Source: Vibrio sinaloensis
GTDB lineage: Bacteria; Pseudomonadota; Gammaproteobacteria; Enterobacterales; Vibrionaceae
DNA: 64,000 nt
Reading direction: 5' to 3'
Assembly: GCF_023195835.1 (NCBI RefSeq)
Contig: NZ_CP096199.1
Span: forward strand, 558,001-622,000
Of this stretch, positions 1 through 8,510 are shown piece by piece. Made by a program: the position numbers and the translations under genes. Position 1 is the first letter of the stretch; each line of letters starts with the position of its first letter. Below the pieces are notes generated by a model. The model had not been told where the DNA came from. It saw only the letters and a list, made by a program, of their open reading frames with translations, and ran no database searches.

Positions 1-454
1 CTTTTGCTGAGACGACGTCTTGAGAGTCTAGGATCTCTTTCTGTTGCTCTTTAAGTAAACCTGTCGATCCAGACGCGTAATCTTTGGGTGCTTCACTTAA
101 TGGTTGGATGTCGGCGGTTTGGCGCACTTCATCATGTTCCTCACCTTGATGATGAGCAATTTTCTTCACAAATGGATTGTCTTGATCAGGGATATTCGGC
201 AGAAGTTCGCTTGAGGTCTTCGCCATGTGTTGGTAGAGCTTAGTGTACTCTTTACCTAAGGAGTCCAACATGTCTGCAGTTTGGGCAAAGTGATCGGTTA
301 GGTCTTGTTTTTGCTGCTCCAACTCAAACTTCGCACTATCTAAATCTTTCTGTACGCTTTTCTGTTTCTTGTAGCTCGGTGTGGTGAGACGAGAGAGGGC
401 GACACCAAGTACCAGACCAACAAGCAAGCCTACTAGGGCATAAATCCAAGGCAT
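1..454 (-). CDS. zapG: ZapG (YhcB) cell-division/envelope protein, C-terminus off window
   Basis: Reading the minus strand from the ATG at 454-452 gives an open frame that runs off the left edge without a stop (about 151 residues present). It begins MPWIYALVGLLVGLVLGVAL, a single N-terminal membrane anchor, followed by a charged, probably coiled-coil segment rich in Lys, Gln and Asp and the stretch YTKLYQHMAKTSSELLP. This is the DUF1043/YhcB family, now called ZapG, an inner-membrane protein linked to cell division and envelope growth. It is divergent from zapE with a 152-base gap, the same neighbourhood as in Escherichia coli. The family is about 130-150 residues in enterics, so only a short C-terminal tail should be missing. 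The identification rests on the anchor, the central motif and the position. Confidence 0.88.
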   Translation of the reverse strand, partial: MPWIYALVGLLVGLVLGVALSRLTTPSYKKQKSVQKDLDSAKFELEQQKQDLTDHFAQTADMLDSLGKEYTKLYQHMAKTSSELLPNIPDQDNPFVKKIAHHQGEEHDEVRQTADIQPLSEAPKDYASGSTGLLKEQQKEILDSQDVVSAK

Positions 455-606
455 ATTTGCTCCTTATCATTGTTATTTAACATGTTTTTTACTGGTTAGT
501 TACACATGTTCAAACGACATGGTACTATGAGTGCTTAAGCCAATAAAGCAAAATGCATGTGCTCTACATAGCAGTTTAACAGTCTTCTTCACTAGGTAAC
601 GAAGCG

Positions 607-1710
607 ATGACGCCATTAGAAATCTACCAAAAAGATATAAAAGAACACGGTTTTCAAAAAGATGCGGCTCAACTTCAGGCGGTTTCGGCACTAGATAAAC
701 TCTTTCATGAGTTTGTTGATTACATGGCGACGCCGGTAGAGAAACCATCAGGGTGGCGCAAATGGTTCAGTAAAGAGACTCCACCGCCTCAAGTGCCAAA
801 AGGCATTTATTTCTGGGGAGGTGTAGGGCGTGGAAAAACCTATCTGGTCGATACCTTTTTCTCAGCCTTACCCAGCGACAAAAAAATGCGTGTCCACTTT
901 CACCGTTTTATGTACCGCGTACATGATGAATTAAATGCGTTGGGTGAGGTGAACGATCCGCTGGAAATTGTCGCCGATAAATTTAAAGCGGAAGCTGACA
1001 TTATCTGCTTTGACGAGTTTTTTGTCTCTGATATCACTGATGCCATGATCTTGGGCACCTTGTTCCAAGCCCTGTTCAAGCGTGGTGTGATTCTTGTCGC
1101 TACGTCCAATATTCCACCTCAAGAGCTTTATCGTAATGGGTTGCAACGAGCACGTTTTCTGCCCGCGATAGAGTTGATCGAAGCCAATTGTCACGTACTT
1201 AATGTCGATAGTGGAATTGATTATCGATTGCGCACGCTTGAGCAGGCGGAGATCTACCACTTTCCATTAGATGCGCAAGCGGACAAAAACTTGCGCCACT
1301 ATTATGAGCAGTTGGTCGGAGAGAATAAGCAGATCCAAACTACGATTGATATCAACCATCGCAAAATTGCTGTCATACAAGCCTCAGATGGCGTATTGCA
1401 TGCGAGTTTCGAGCAGTTGTGTCAGTCTGCTCGTAGCCAAAATGATTACATTGAAATGTCGCGAATTTACCACACTGTATTGTTGGCCGATGTGAAGCAA
1501 ATGGACCGAACCATCGATGATGCAGCAAGGCGCTTTATTGCTTTGGTCGATGAGTTTTACGAGCGCCATGTAAAGTTGATTATTTCTGCGGAAGTTGCTT
1601 TAGAGGCGTTGTATAGCGGTGGGCAGTTGGAGTTTGAGTTTAAGCGTTGTCAGTCACGACTGATTGAAATGCAAAGCCATGAATACCTTGCCAAGGAGCA
1701 CTTGGCTTAA
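607..1710 (+). CDS. zapE: Cell division protein ZapE (AFG1-like ATPase)
   Basis: This 367-residue protein is an AFG1/LACE1-type P-loop ATPase. A Walker A motif GVGRGKT lies at residues 72-78, and a Walker B-like IICFDEFFVSD follows about 55 residues later. The E. coli orthologue YhcM was renamed ZapE because it associates with the Z-ring and is needed for division under stress or low oxygen. Length and architecture match the family. The ATG at 607 follows an AGGTAACGA stretch and is the first plausible start. It is divergent from zapG and is followed by a gap holding the L13 leader, so it is probably transcribed alone. Family membership is certain, and the cell-division role is by homology. 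Confidence 0.95.
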   Translation: MTPLEIYQKDIKEHGFQKDAAQLQAVSALDKLFHEFVDYMATPVEKPSGWRKWFSKETPPPQVPKGIYFWGGVGRGKTYLVDTFFSALPSDKKMRVHFHRFMYRVHDELNALGEVNDPLEIVADKFKAEADIICFDEFFVSDITDAMILGTLFQALFKRGVILVATSNIPPQELYRNGLQRARFLPAIELIEANCHVLNVDSGIDYRLRTLEQAEIYHFPLDAQADKNLRHYYEQLVGENKQIQTTIDINHRKIAVIQASDGVLHASFEQLCQSARSQNDYIEMSRIYHTVLLADVKQMDRTIDDAARRFIALVDEFYERHVKLIISAEVALEALYSGGQLEFEFKRCQSRLIEMQSHEYLAKEHLA

Positions 1711-1790
1711 GCTAGGCAGTTCCTCGCTTGATGCTTGAAAAAAAATGGATTTTTTTGCCAAAAAAAGGTGATTTTTTCAACTGACTTCTC

Positions 1791-1956
1791 TATAATCCTG
1801 CGACCCACCGTTACTGCAGACCTTGATTATCGAAGGTATTTCGACATAACGGGTCGAGAGTGCCAACCACTCGAAGGGGTGTTGACTGGACTCTTAGTCA
1901 GTGGGAGCGAAAGCTCCTTAAGTGTAAATTTAAATAATTAACGGGTTATTATTAGC
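1791..1956 (+). promoter_or_regulatory. rplM-rpsI promoter and structured 5' leader
   Basis: A consensus -10 hexamer TATAAT at 1791-1796 precedes a leader of about 150 bases. No good -35 is visible 17 bases upstream. The leader contains at least two hairpins: TGACT/AGTCA at 1883-1887 and 1896-1900, and GGAGC-GAAA-GCTCC at 1904-1917, a GNRA-type tetraloop. It ends in a U/A-rich ribosome-binding region before the rplM ATG. The rplM-rpsI operon is feedback-controlled by L13 in E. coli, so this leader is a good candidate for that target. The regulatory role is inferred. Confidence 0.55.
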
Positions 1957-2385
1957 ATGAAAACTTTCGTTGCTAAACCAGAAACTGTAAAACGCGACTG
2001 GTACGTTGTAGACGCTGAAGGTAAAACTCTTGGCCGTCTAGCAAGTGAAATTGCATCTCGCCTACGTGGCAAACACAAAGCTGAATACACTCCACACTGT
2101 GACACTGGTGATTACATCATCGTTGTTAACGCGGAGAAAGTTACTGTAACTGGTAACAAAGCTAAAGGTAAGATTTACTACCGTCACTCTGAATTCCCAG
2201 GTGGCCTAAAGTCAATCAGCTTCGAGAAGCTAATTGATCGTAAGCCTGAGATGGCTCTTGAGCTAGCAGTTAAAGGTATGCTACCACGTGGTCCTCTAGG
2301 CCGTGCTATGTACCGTAAGCTGAAAGTTTACGCTGGCGCTGAGCACAACCATGTTGCTCAACAACCTCAAGTACTAGACATCTAA
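1957..2385 (+). CDS. rplM: 50S ribosomal protein L13
   Basis: This 142-residue protein begins [20 protein letters not shown] and contains the L13 signature around [11 protein letters not shown]13 is an early-assembling protein of the large ribosomal subunit that binds 23S rRNA. The length equals that of the E. coli protein. Codon use is strongly biased (CTA for Leu, CGT for Arg), as in other highly expressed Vibrio genes. rpsI follows 15 bases downstream, forming the classic L13-S9 operon. The long leader upstream is the likely site of autoregulation. Confidence 0.98.
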   Translation: MKTFVAKPETVKRDWYVVDAEGKTLGRLASEIASRLRGKHKAEYTPHCDTGDYIIVVNAEKVTVTGNKAKGKIYYRHSEFPGGLKSISFEKLIDRKPEMALELAVKGMLPRGPLGRAMYRKLKVYAGAEHNHVAQQPQVLDI

Positions 2386-2400
2386 TCGGGGATTTCGAAA

Positions 2401-2793
2401 ATGGCAGAGAATCAATACTACGGCACTGGCCGTCGCAAAAGCTCAGCTGCGCGTGTTTTCATTAAACCAGGCAGCGGCAACATCGTAATCAACAAGCGTA
2501 GCCTTGATGAGTACTTCGGTCGTCCAACTTCTCGCATGGTTGTTAAACAGCCTCTAGAGCTAGTTGAACTAACTGAGAAACTAGACCTTTACGTTACTGT
2601 TAAAGGTGGCGGTATTTCAGGTCAAGCAGGTGCTATCCGTCACGGTATCACTCGCGCTCTAATGGAATACGATGAGTCTCTACGTCCTACTCTACGTGCA
2701 GCTGGTTACGTTACTCGTGACGCTCGTTGCGTTGAACGTAAGAAAGTTGGTCTACGTAAAGCACGTCGTCGTCCACAGTTCTCAAAGCGTTAA
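2401..2793 (+). CDS. rpsI: 30S ribosomal protein S9
   Basis: This 130-residue protein begins [20 protein letters not shown] and ends in the basic tail [12 protein letters not shown]. In S9 that tail reaches the decoding centre and contacts the P-site tRNA. Length and both ends match the family exactly. It is the second gene of the rplM operon, with a GGGGA-type ribosome-binding site in the 15-base spacer. A strong intrinsic terminator follows at 2844-2877. Confidence 0.98.
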   Translation: MAENQYYGTGRRKSSAARVFIKPGSGNIVINKRSLDEYFGRPTSRMVVKQPLELVELTEKLDLYVTVKGGGISGQAGAIRHGITRALMEYDESLRPTLRAAGYVTRDARCVERKKVGLRKARRRPQFSKR

Positions 2794-2843
2794 TCTTTTT
2801 TCGAAAAGATTCGCTTCCAATATTCGTATTGGAATGTGGCGTC

Positions 2844-2877
2844 AAAAGCCTGGCTTATTGCCAGGCTTTTTTGTTTT
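2844..2877 (+). terminator. Intrinsic terminator of rplM-rpsI
   Basis: An AAAGCCTGGC/GCCAGGCTTT stem (2845-2854 and 2860-2869) with a 5-base loop is followed by a run of T. It closes the ribosomal protein operon. The rest of the 329-base gap to petA (2878-3122) is AT-rich, contains a small palindrome AGGCGATTCGCCT at 2954-2966, and must hold the petABC promoter, which I could not pin to clear hexamers. Confidence 0.9.
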
Positions 2878-3122
2878 TCGACTCCAAAAAAATCCCACCT
2901 CACCCGTACTTACTGATTGTTTTGTCGCAGTTATACCGCTTTTGTGACCTCATAGGCGATTCGCCTCACAAATGTTACAAAAAGGTAGCTTTATCTTGTC
3001 AAAAAGTAGGGTTTTATTTATCATTTGCCATCAAATAAATACAACTAAATTCGTATTTTGTTAGCCATGCTCTTTAAGCGGAATAACAACAATCCACAAG
3101 GAGCAAATGGGAGAATGTTTGG

Positions 3123-3716
3123 ATGAGCAATGCGCCTTTAAATAACGGTCGCAGACGTTTCTTAACTGCTACAACCGCGGTTGTGGGTGGTTTAGGGGCA
3201 GCTGCTGTCGCCGTTCCTTTTATCAAATCTTGGAACCCAAGTGAAAAAGCCAAAGCGGCGGGTGCCCCTGTTGAAGTTGACATCGGTAAACTTGAAGAAG
3301 GGCAAATGGTACGTGTCGAATGGCGAGGTAAACCTGTTTGGGTTGTGCGTCGTGCACAGTCTGTGGTCGACACTCTGAAAGAGCTTGACGGTCAACTACG
3401 TGACCCTTCTTCAGGTGAAGAGCAGCAACCTACTTATGCTCAAAACGCTTACCGCTCAATTAAGCCAGAGTATTTCGTTGCTGTCGGTATCTGTACACAC
3501 CTTGGTTGTTCACCTACTTATTTGCCTGACAGTTTCAGCGAGCAAGTTCAGGGTGTGAAATCTGGTTTCTTCTGTCCATGTCACGGCTCTAAGTTCGACA
3601 TGGCTGGACGTGTTTTCCAAGGCGTACCAGCGCCATTAAACCTAGTTGTTCCTAAGCACATGTATCTTAGCGATACTAGAATTCTTGTCGGTGTTGACGA
3701 AGAAGGGGAGGCATAA
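3123..3716 (+). CDS. petA: Ubiquinol-cytochrome c reductase, Rieske iron-sulfur subunit
   Basis: This 197-residue protein is the 2Fe-2S subunit of the cytochrome bc1 complex (complex III). It passes electrons from ubiquinol to cytochrome c1 on the periplasmic side of the inner membrane. An N-terminal twin-arginine-type stretch RRRFL at 10-14 precedes a hydrophobic anchor (about 18-35). The two cluster-binding boxes CTHLGC (124-129) and CPCHGS (151-156) are intact. The start at 3123 gives the normal N-terminus, and a nearby upstream ATG is out of frame. The stop overlaps the petB ATG by one base (TAATG), indicating translational coupling in a petABC operon. Confidence 0.97.
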   Translation: MSNAPLNNGRRRFLTATTAVVGGLGAAAVAVPFIKSWNPSEKAKAAGAPVEVDIGKLEEGQMVRVEWRGKPVWVVRRAQSVVDTLKELDGQLRDPSSGEEQQPTYAQNAYRSIKPEYFVAVGICTHLGCSPTYLPDSFSEQVQGVKSGFFCPCHGSKFDMAGRVFQGVPAPLNLVVPKHMYLSDTRILVGVDEEGEA

Positions 3717-4981
3717 TGCAAGCTCTACTTGATTGGGTAGAAAAACGCATACCCGCAATGAATGCGTACAAGAAGCACCTTTCTGAGTACCCGATGCCAA
3801 AGAACTTTAACTTCTGGTATCTGTTTGGTTCGTTAGCGATGCTTGTTTTGGTCAACCAAATCCTGACTGGTATTTGGTTAACAATGAACTATGTACCGTC
3901 TGGGGATGGTGCCTTTGCTTCTATCGAATACATCATGCGCGATGTGGAATACGGTTGGTTGCTGCGTTACATGCACTCCACCGGCGCATCGGCTTTCTTC
4001 GTGGTTGTTTATCTGCACATGTTCCGTGGCTTAATCTACGGCTCATACCAGAAACCTCGTGAGCTGCTGTGGATCTTCGGCATGTTGATCTTCTTAGTCT
4101 TGATGGCAGAAGCCTTTATGGGTTACCTACTACCTTGGGGACAAATGTCTTACTGGGGTGCTCAGGTAATTATCTCGCTGTTTGGTGCTATCCCTGTTAT
4201 CGGTGATGACTTGACGCTATGGATTCGTGGTGACTACGTTATCTCTGGTGCGACGCTAAACCGTTTCTTCGCTCTACACGTTATTGCTCTGCCAATCGTA
4301 TTGCTGCTACTTATCGTGCTTCACGTTCTAGCACTGCACGAAGTGGGTTCAAATAACCCAGACGGTATCGAAACTAAGTTGCCAAAAGGCACTATGGGCG
4401 ACGATTACCAGACTCAGTTCAAGTTCCATGACTACTACACTAAGAAATACGACATCATTGACTCGATTCCTTTCCATCCTTACGGAACGGTTAAGGATCT
4501 TATTGGTGTCGCTGGATTCTTGTTCTTGTTCTGTTATGTGTTGTTCTTCAATCCAGAAATGGGCGGTTACTTCCTTGAGCCACCTAACTTTGAAGCGGCA
4601 AACCCACTAAAAACACCTGAACACATTGCCCCTGTATGGTACTTCACGCCGTTCTACGCGATTCTGCGTGCGGTTCCAGACAAGCTGTTGGGTGTCATCG
4701 CGATGGGTGCATCAATTGCGGTGCTATTCGTACTGCCTTGGTTAGACCGTTGTCGTGTACGCTCTTACCGCTACCGCAGTAAGTTCCATTTATTCAATAT
4801 CATCCAGTTTACGATCAGCTTTATTGCGTTGGGTATTCTAGGTGCGCTACCAGCGACACCAACTTACACGCTACTAGCTCAGATCTTCAGCTTAGCTTAC
4901 TTCATGTTCTTTGTGCTGCTGTACTTCTACAGCAAAAACGAAGCGACTAAGCCACTACCAGAAAGGGTGACATTCAAATGA
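3716..4981 (+). CDS. petB: Cytochrome b, ubiquinol-cytochrome c reductase
   Basis: This 421-residue polytopic membrane protein is the cytochrome b subunit of complex III. It holds the two b-type haems and the quinol-oxidising and quinone-reducing sites. Typical haem-ligand contexts are visible (RYMHSTGAS, HMFRGL, FFALHVIALP and the later LHVLALHEVG), and the Qo-site PEW-type motif appears as PVWYFTPFYAILR. About eight or nine membrane segments can be counted. It lies between petA and petC with coding overlaps on both sides, so the three subunits are made from one message. Confidence 0.97.
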   Translation: MQALLDWVEKRIPAMNAYKKHLSEYPMPKNFNFWYLFGSLAMLVLVNQILTGIWLTMNYVPSGDGAFASIEYIMRDVEYGWLLRYMHSTGASAFFVVVYLHMFRGLIYGSYQKPRELLWIFGMLIFLVLMAEAFMGYLLPWGQMSYWGAQVIISLFGAIPVIGDDLTLWIRGDYVISGATLNRFFALHVIALPIVLLLLIVLHVLALHEVGSNNPDGIETKLPKGTMGDDYQTQFKFHDYYTKKYDIIDSIPFHPYGTVKDLIGVAGFLFLFCYVLFFNPEMGGYFLEPPNFEAANPLKTPEHIAPVWYFTPFYAILRAVPDKLLGVIAMGASIAVLFVLPWLDRCRVRSYRYRSKFHLFNIIQFTISFIALGILGALPATPTYTLLAQIFSLAYFMFFVLLYFYSKNEATKPLPERVTFK

Positions 4982-5715
4982 AAAAATGGATTGTAATTTT
5001 ATTTGCAATGCTGCCTTCATTGGCGATGGCAGCGGGTGCTAACGTACCGCTTGATAAAGCAAACAACGATTTGACCGACCAAGCTTCATTGCAAAATGGT
5101 GCTAAGTTGTTCATGAACTACTGTTTTGGTTGTCACTCAGCGCAATACCAACGTTACGAGCGTGTTGCTCGTGATATCGGTATTCCGACGGATCTGCTTA
5201 AAGAGAACCTGATTTTTGATCCGAATGCCAAAGTGGGTGACTTAATGGAAAACGCGATTCCAGACGAGTCAGCAGCGAAATGGTTTGGTGCTCCACCGCC
5301 GGATCTAACTCTGGTAGCACGTGTGCGTGGCACCGACTGGCTGTACACTTACTTGCGCTCATTCTACTCAGATCCTAGCCGACCATTTGGTGTGAACAAC
5401 ATTGTATTCCCAAGTGTTGGTATGCCTCACGTGCTTGAAGAGTTACAAGGCATCCCAACTCCTGTCTACGAAACGCATGTCGTAGACGGTGAGGAAGTGA
5501 CAAAAGTGGTTGGTATCGAGACTGACGGAACTGGGGAAATGAACGACGAGGAATACGACAGCGCTGTTCGTGATCTGGTCAACTTCCTAGAGTACTCGGG
5601 TGACCCTGTGAAGCTTGAGCGTCATGCGCTAGGCTGGTGGGTGATGGCCTTCTTGGTTATCTTCACTATCGTCGTGGTACTGCTTAAGAAAGAGTATTGG
5701 CGTGATGTGCACTAA
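4978..5715 (+). CDS. petC: Cytochrome c1, ubiquinol-cytochrome c reductase
   Basis: This 245-residue protein starts with a Sec signal peptide ending near residue 18 (AMA). It carries a single c-type haem site CFGCH at 49-53 and ends with one membrane anchor around 213-235 followed by a positively charged tail. This is the cytochrome c1 subunit, which hands electrons to soluble or membrane-bound cytochrome c. The ATG overlaps the petB stop by four bases (ATGA). A bidirectional-looking terminator follows, closing petABC. Confidence 0.96.
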   Translation: MKKWIVILFAMLPSLAMAAGANVPLDKANNDLTDQASLQNGAKLFMNYCFGCHSAQYQRYERVARDIGIPTDLLKENLIFDPNAKVGDLMENAIPDESAAKWFGAPPPDLTLVARVRGTDWLYTYLRSFYSDPSRPFGVNNIVFPSVGMPHVLEELQGIPTPVYETHVVDGEEVTKVVGIETDGTGEMNDEEYDSAVRDLVNFLEYSGDPVKLERHALGWWVMAFLVIFTIVVVLLKKEYWRDVH

Positions 5716-5755
5716 TTGTGCTAACATACCGTGCTAATTCCCAATTTTTGAACTT

Positions 5756-5787
5756 AACAATGGAGGCTTAGCCTCCATTGTTTTTAT
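5756..5787 (+). terminator. Intrinsic terminator after petABC
   Basis: A perfect CAATGGAGGC/GCCTCCATTG stem with a three-base TTA loop is followed by TTTTTAT. It separates petC from sspA, although readthrough into sspAB is possible. Confidence 0.88.
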
Positions 5788-5812
5788 ATTTGTAAGTGTG
5801 CTGGAGGGCTCC

Positions 5813-6448
5813 ATGGCTGTAGCTGCCAATAAACGTTCTGTGATGACTCTATTTTCAAGTGCATCTGATATGTATAGCCATCAGGTACGTATTGTTCTAG
5901 CAGAGAAAGGTGTAAGTGTTGAAGTTGAGCTTGTCGATGAGGCAAATCTGCCGGCAGAGCTGATTGAACTTAACCCATACAAAACCGTGCCAACTTTAGT
6001 TGACCGTGAACTAGCGCTTTACGATTCAAAGATCATCATGGAATACCTAGATGAGCGTTTTCCTCATCCACCATTGATGCCTGTATATCCAGTGGCACGT
6101 GGTAATAGTCGTCTAATGATCTACCGTATCGAAAAAAACTGGTACACGTTGGCAGAAAAAATCGTTAAAGGTAGTGCTGAAGAAGCAGAAGCGGCGCGCA
6201 ATAAGCTACGTAACGACTTACTGACGCTTGGCCCTGTGTTTGCTGAATACGAATACTTCATGAGCGAAGAGTTCAGCTTGATCGATTGTTACCTAGCACC
6301 TTTGCTATGGCGTTTGCCGCAACTTGGTATCGAACTGGTTGGCCCTGGTTCAAAAGAGCTGAAGATTTACATGAACCGTGTATTTGAGCGCGACTCATTC
6401 CTTGCTTCACTGACTGAAGCTGAGCGTGAAATGCGTCTGGTTCGTTAA
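5813..6448 (+). CDS. sspA: Stringent starvation protein A
   Basis: From the ATG at 5813 the protein is 211 residues and begins MAVAANKRSVMTLFSSASDM, the same N-terminus as E. coli SspA. A GTG 15 bases upstream also keeps the frame open, but the GGAGGG site at 5803-5808 is spaced correctly only for 5813. SspA has a glutathione-S-transferase fold without the enzyme activity. It binds RNA polymerase and affects transcription during starvation and acid stress. It is followed by sspB 11 bases downstream, the standard operon. Confidence 0.96.
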   Translation: MAVAANKRSVMTLFSSASDMYSHQVRIVLAEKGVSVEVELVDEANLPAELIELNPYKTVPTLVDRELALYDSKIIMEYLDERFPHPPLMPVYPVARGNSRLMIYRIEKNWYTLAEKIVKGSAEEAEAARNKLRNDLLTLGPVFAEYEYFMSEEFSLIDCYLAPLLWRLPQLGIELVGPGSKELKIYMNRVFERDSFLASLTEAEREMRLVR

Positions 6449-6459
6449 TCGGCGTCAAG

Positions 6460-6930
6460 ATGGATATTGTAAATATGACACCACGCCGCCCATATATGCT
6501 TCGTGCGTTTTATGAGTGGTTGGTGGATAACGAATTGACTCCGCACCTTGTTGTTGCAGCAGAGATGCCAGGTGTACGTGTTCCGCTTGAGTTTGTTCAA
6601 GATGGCCAAATCATCTTGAACATTGCACCAAGAGCAGTCGGCAATTTAGAGCTTGGTAACGAAGCCATTACCTTTAACGCTCGTTTCAGTGGTCGTCCTC
6701 ACTCGGTGATTGTGCCACTCTACGCAGTTCAAGCTATTTATGCCCGTGAGAATGGTGCAGGAACCATGTTTGAACCAGAAGATGCGTATTCGGAGGAGTT
6801 TCAAGAGCCCGAACTTGAGGAAGTGACAGAAGAGTCACAACCGCTTAGCGTGGCGACTGAAAGTGAACAGGTTGACCCTGAAGATCCACCAAGACCGAAA
6901 GGTCGCCCAAGTCTTAGGGTAATAAAATAA
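6460..6930 (+). CDS. sspB: ClpXP protease specificity-enhancing factor SspB
   Basis: This 156-residue adaptor delivers ssrA-tagged proteins to ClpXP. The first 110 or so residues form the substrate-binding fold (MTPRRPYMLRAFYEWLVDN, PRAVGNLELGNEAI). An acidic, flexible linker follows, and the conserved C-terminal tail RPKGRPSLRVIK is the ClpX-docking peptide. It is co-transcribed with sspA and ends at a strong bidirectional terminator shared with dolP. Confidence 0.96.
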   Translation: MDIVNMTPRRPYMLRAFYEWLVDNELTPHLVVAAEMPGVRVPLEFVQDGQIILNIAPRAVGNLELGNEAITFNARFSGRPHSVIVPLYAVQAIYARENGAGTMFEPEDAYSEEFQEPELEEVTEESQPLSVATESEQVDPEDPPRPKGRPSLRVIK

Positions 6931-6960
6931 AAAAAAGCAGCGATTAAACGCTGCTTTTTT
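6931..6960. terminator. Bidirectional terminator between sspB and dolP
   Basis: A perfect AAAAAAGCAGCG/CGCTGCTTTTTT inverted repeat with a six-base loop lies between the convergent sspB and dolP genes. It has T-runs in both directions and should stop transcripts from both sides. Confidence 0.93.
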
Positions 6961-6980
6961 ATTGTCTATACCGTGCCTGG

Positions 6981-7547
6981 TTACTCTTGGTAAAACGCGC
7001 GAATCACTTGTTTCACACCTGAAATATTACGTGCGATATCAGTGGCCATATCGGCATGTTGCTCGGAGACATAACCGAGTAGAAACACTTCTTTGTCTTC
7101 AGTGATCACTTTGATCTTGACGCCACTTAGTTCTGATTCAGCCAACAGTGCTGATTTTACTTTGGTGGTGATCCAGCTATCGTGGCTGATCTCCCCCATT
7201 GAGAGTGGCGTTTTAACACGGAGTTGGTTGTGAATAGTCTTCGCCCCCTTTATTTCTCGGGCTTGACTCTCGAACTCGCGTTTTAGTTGTTCTGTGTTGG
7301 CTTGTCCCATCAATACCACAGTGCCATTGTATGAGCTGGCGGTTATACGTGCGTTGCCACGAAACGGCGCCTTGTTACCAATGCCAGCGACCTCGAACTC
7401 GATGTTGTTATCGTTCCATATCTCTTGGGTCGAACGTGGATCAATTACAATGCTAGCCGTAGTTGCGGCACCAGCAACGAATAATCCGGCACAACCGGTC
7501 AGGGTCAGTGTGACTAAAAAAGTGGTGATTAATTTAAACCGTTTCAT
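6981..7547 (-). CDS. dolP: Dual BON-domain outer-membrane lipoprotein DolP (YraP)
   Basis: This 188-residue lipoprotein has a signal peptide with the lipobox LTGC near residue 19. Two BON domains follow, roughly residues 45-115 and 120-188. DolP supports outer-membrane integrity and, in E. coli, the BAM machinery, and it localises to division sites through anionic phospholipid. It is the last gene of a minus-strand run lpoA-yraN-diaA-dolP, with only three bases between diaA and dolP. That is the E. coli arrangement. Confidence 0.94.
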   Translation of the reverse strand: MKRFKLITTFLVTLTLTGCAGLFVAGAATTASIVIDPRSTQEIWNDNNIEFEVAGIGNKAPFRGNARITASSYNGTVVLMGQANTEQLKREFESQAREIKGAKTIHNQLRVKTPLSMGEISHDSWITTKVKSALLAESELSGVKIKVITEDKEVFLLGYVSEQHADMATDIARNISGVKQVIRAFYQE

Positions 7548-7550
7548 TGC

Positions 7551-8141
7551 TTACTCTTCGTGCGCTGGAAATAATACTTGGTCGATAAGGTCGCATAAGC
7601 AGTGCAGCGTCACCATATGCACTTCGTGAATTCTGGCCGTTCTGTGAGAAGGGATACGGATTTCGACGTCGTGCTCACCCAGCAAGCCCGCCATCTCACC
7701 CCCATCTTTACCGGTTAAGGCGATAATGGTCATGTCGCGAGTCACCGCCGCTTCCATTGCTTTGATGATGTTCTTGCTGTTACCACTGGTCGATATTGCT
7801 AAAAGGATATCTCCTGCCTGACCAAAAGCTCGGACTTGCTTGGAAAAAATCTCTTGATAGTGGTAGTCATTGGCAACCGCCGTCAATGTGGTGTTGTCTG
7901 CGGTCAGCGCCATTCCAGGCAGGCTAGGGCGCTCAGTTTCAAAGCGGTTAAGAAGGCAAGAGACAAACTGTTGCGCGTTAGAAGAAGAGCCGCCATTGCC
8001 ACAACAAAGAATCTTATTGCCATTGAGTAAACTGGCGACCATAGCTTGCGCGGCATGGGTGATCGCGTCTGGTAACGCTTCTGCTGCCGCGATCTGAATT
8101 TGAATGCTTTCTGTGAAACTATCTTTAATGCTGTCTAGCAT
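7551..8141 (-). CDS. diaA: DnaA initiator-associating protein DiaA (SIS domain)
   Basis: This 196-residue protein is a single SIS (sugar isomerase) domain with the typical [12 protein letters not shown] and [11 protein letters not shown] segments. DiaA forms a tetramer that binds DnaA and promotes its assembly at oriC. The close paralogue GmhA (sedoheptulose-7-phosphate isomerase) has the same fold. The neighbours lpoA, yraN and dolP identify this as diaA rather than gmhA. Confidence 0.92.
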   Translation of the reverse strand: MLDSIKDSFTESIQIQIAAAEALPDAITHAAQAMVASLLNGNKILCCGNGGSSSNAQQFVSCLLNRFETERPSLPGMALTADNTTLTAVANDYHYQEIFSKQVRAFGQAGDILLAISTSGNSKNIIKAMEAAVTRDMTIIALTGKDGGEMAGLLGEHDVEIRIPSHRTARIHEVHMVTLHCLCDLIDQVLFPAHEE

Positions 8142-8144
8142 CGA

Positions 8145-8510
8145 TTATCCTTGAGTAATTGCGTTTTTTATCCACTCGACTTGGTCGCCGTGTTGGTGAA
8201 TTGCCACTAAATCGAAGCGAAAATCTGATGAATAGACCGACAATCCCTGTTTGAGCAGCCACAGGTTAGCTGCTTTGATCAACTTATTGATTTTACTACG
8301 GGTAACGGTTTCGGCAGCGTGTCCGAAACTCTGGCTTCGTCGGTAGCGAACTTCGACGAACACAATCGTGTGCCCATCGCGCATGATCAGGTCTATCTCT
8401 CCACCTTTGACCGTGAAGTTTCGCTCAATTGGCGATAAGCCGCAACTGATAAGATACTTTTCTGCTGCGGCTTCATAGTGCTCTCCTTGAGCACGAGGGT
8501 TATTGGGCAC
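8145..8510 (-). CDS. yraN: UPF0102 family protein YraN (endonuclease-like fold)
   Basis: The family core is clear: GEHYEAAAEKYL, then GEIDLIMRDGHTIVFVEVRYRR, which is a restriction-endonuclease-like E-x-D...E-V-x arrangement. The biochemical role is unsettled. The frame is open upstream to a TTG at 8558, inside lpoA. I chose the GTG at 8510 because it gives 121 residues, the usual family length. It overlaps the lpoA stop by 11 bases, suggesting translational coupling. No strong ribosome-binding site helps choose, so the start is less certain than the gene. Confidence 0.85.
   Translation of the reverse strand: MPNNPRAQGEHYEAAAEKYLISCGLSPIERNFTVKGGEIDLIMRDGHTIVFVEVRYRRSQSFGHAAETVTRSKINKLIKAANLWLLKQGLSVYSSDFRFDLVAIHQHGDQVEWIKNAITQG

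Noticed and set aside
1735..1941. A 68-codon plus-strand frame before rplM
   Set aside because: It starts upstream of the rplM -10 element, covers the structured leader, and has a composition unlike a protein. The leader explains the sequence better.
7294..7629. A 111-codon plus-strand frame opposite dolP
   Set aside because: It is a shadow of the dolP and diaA coding strands. Both of those are well supported by domain motifs and synteny.
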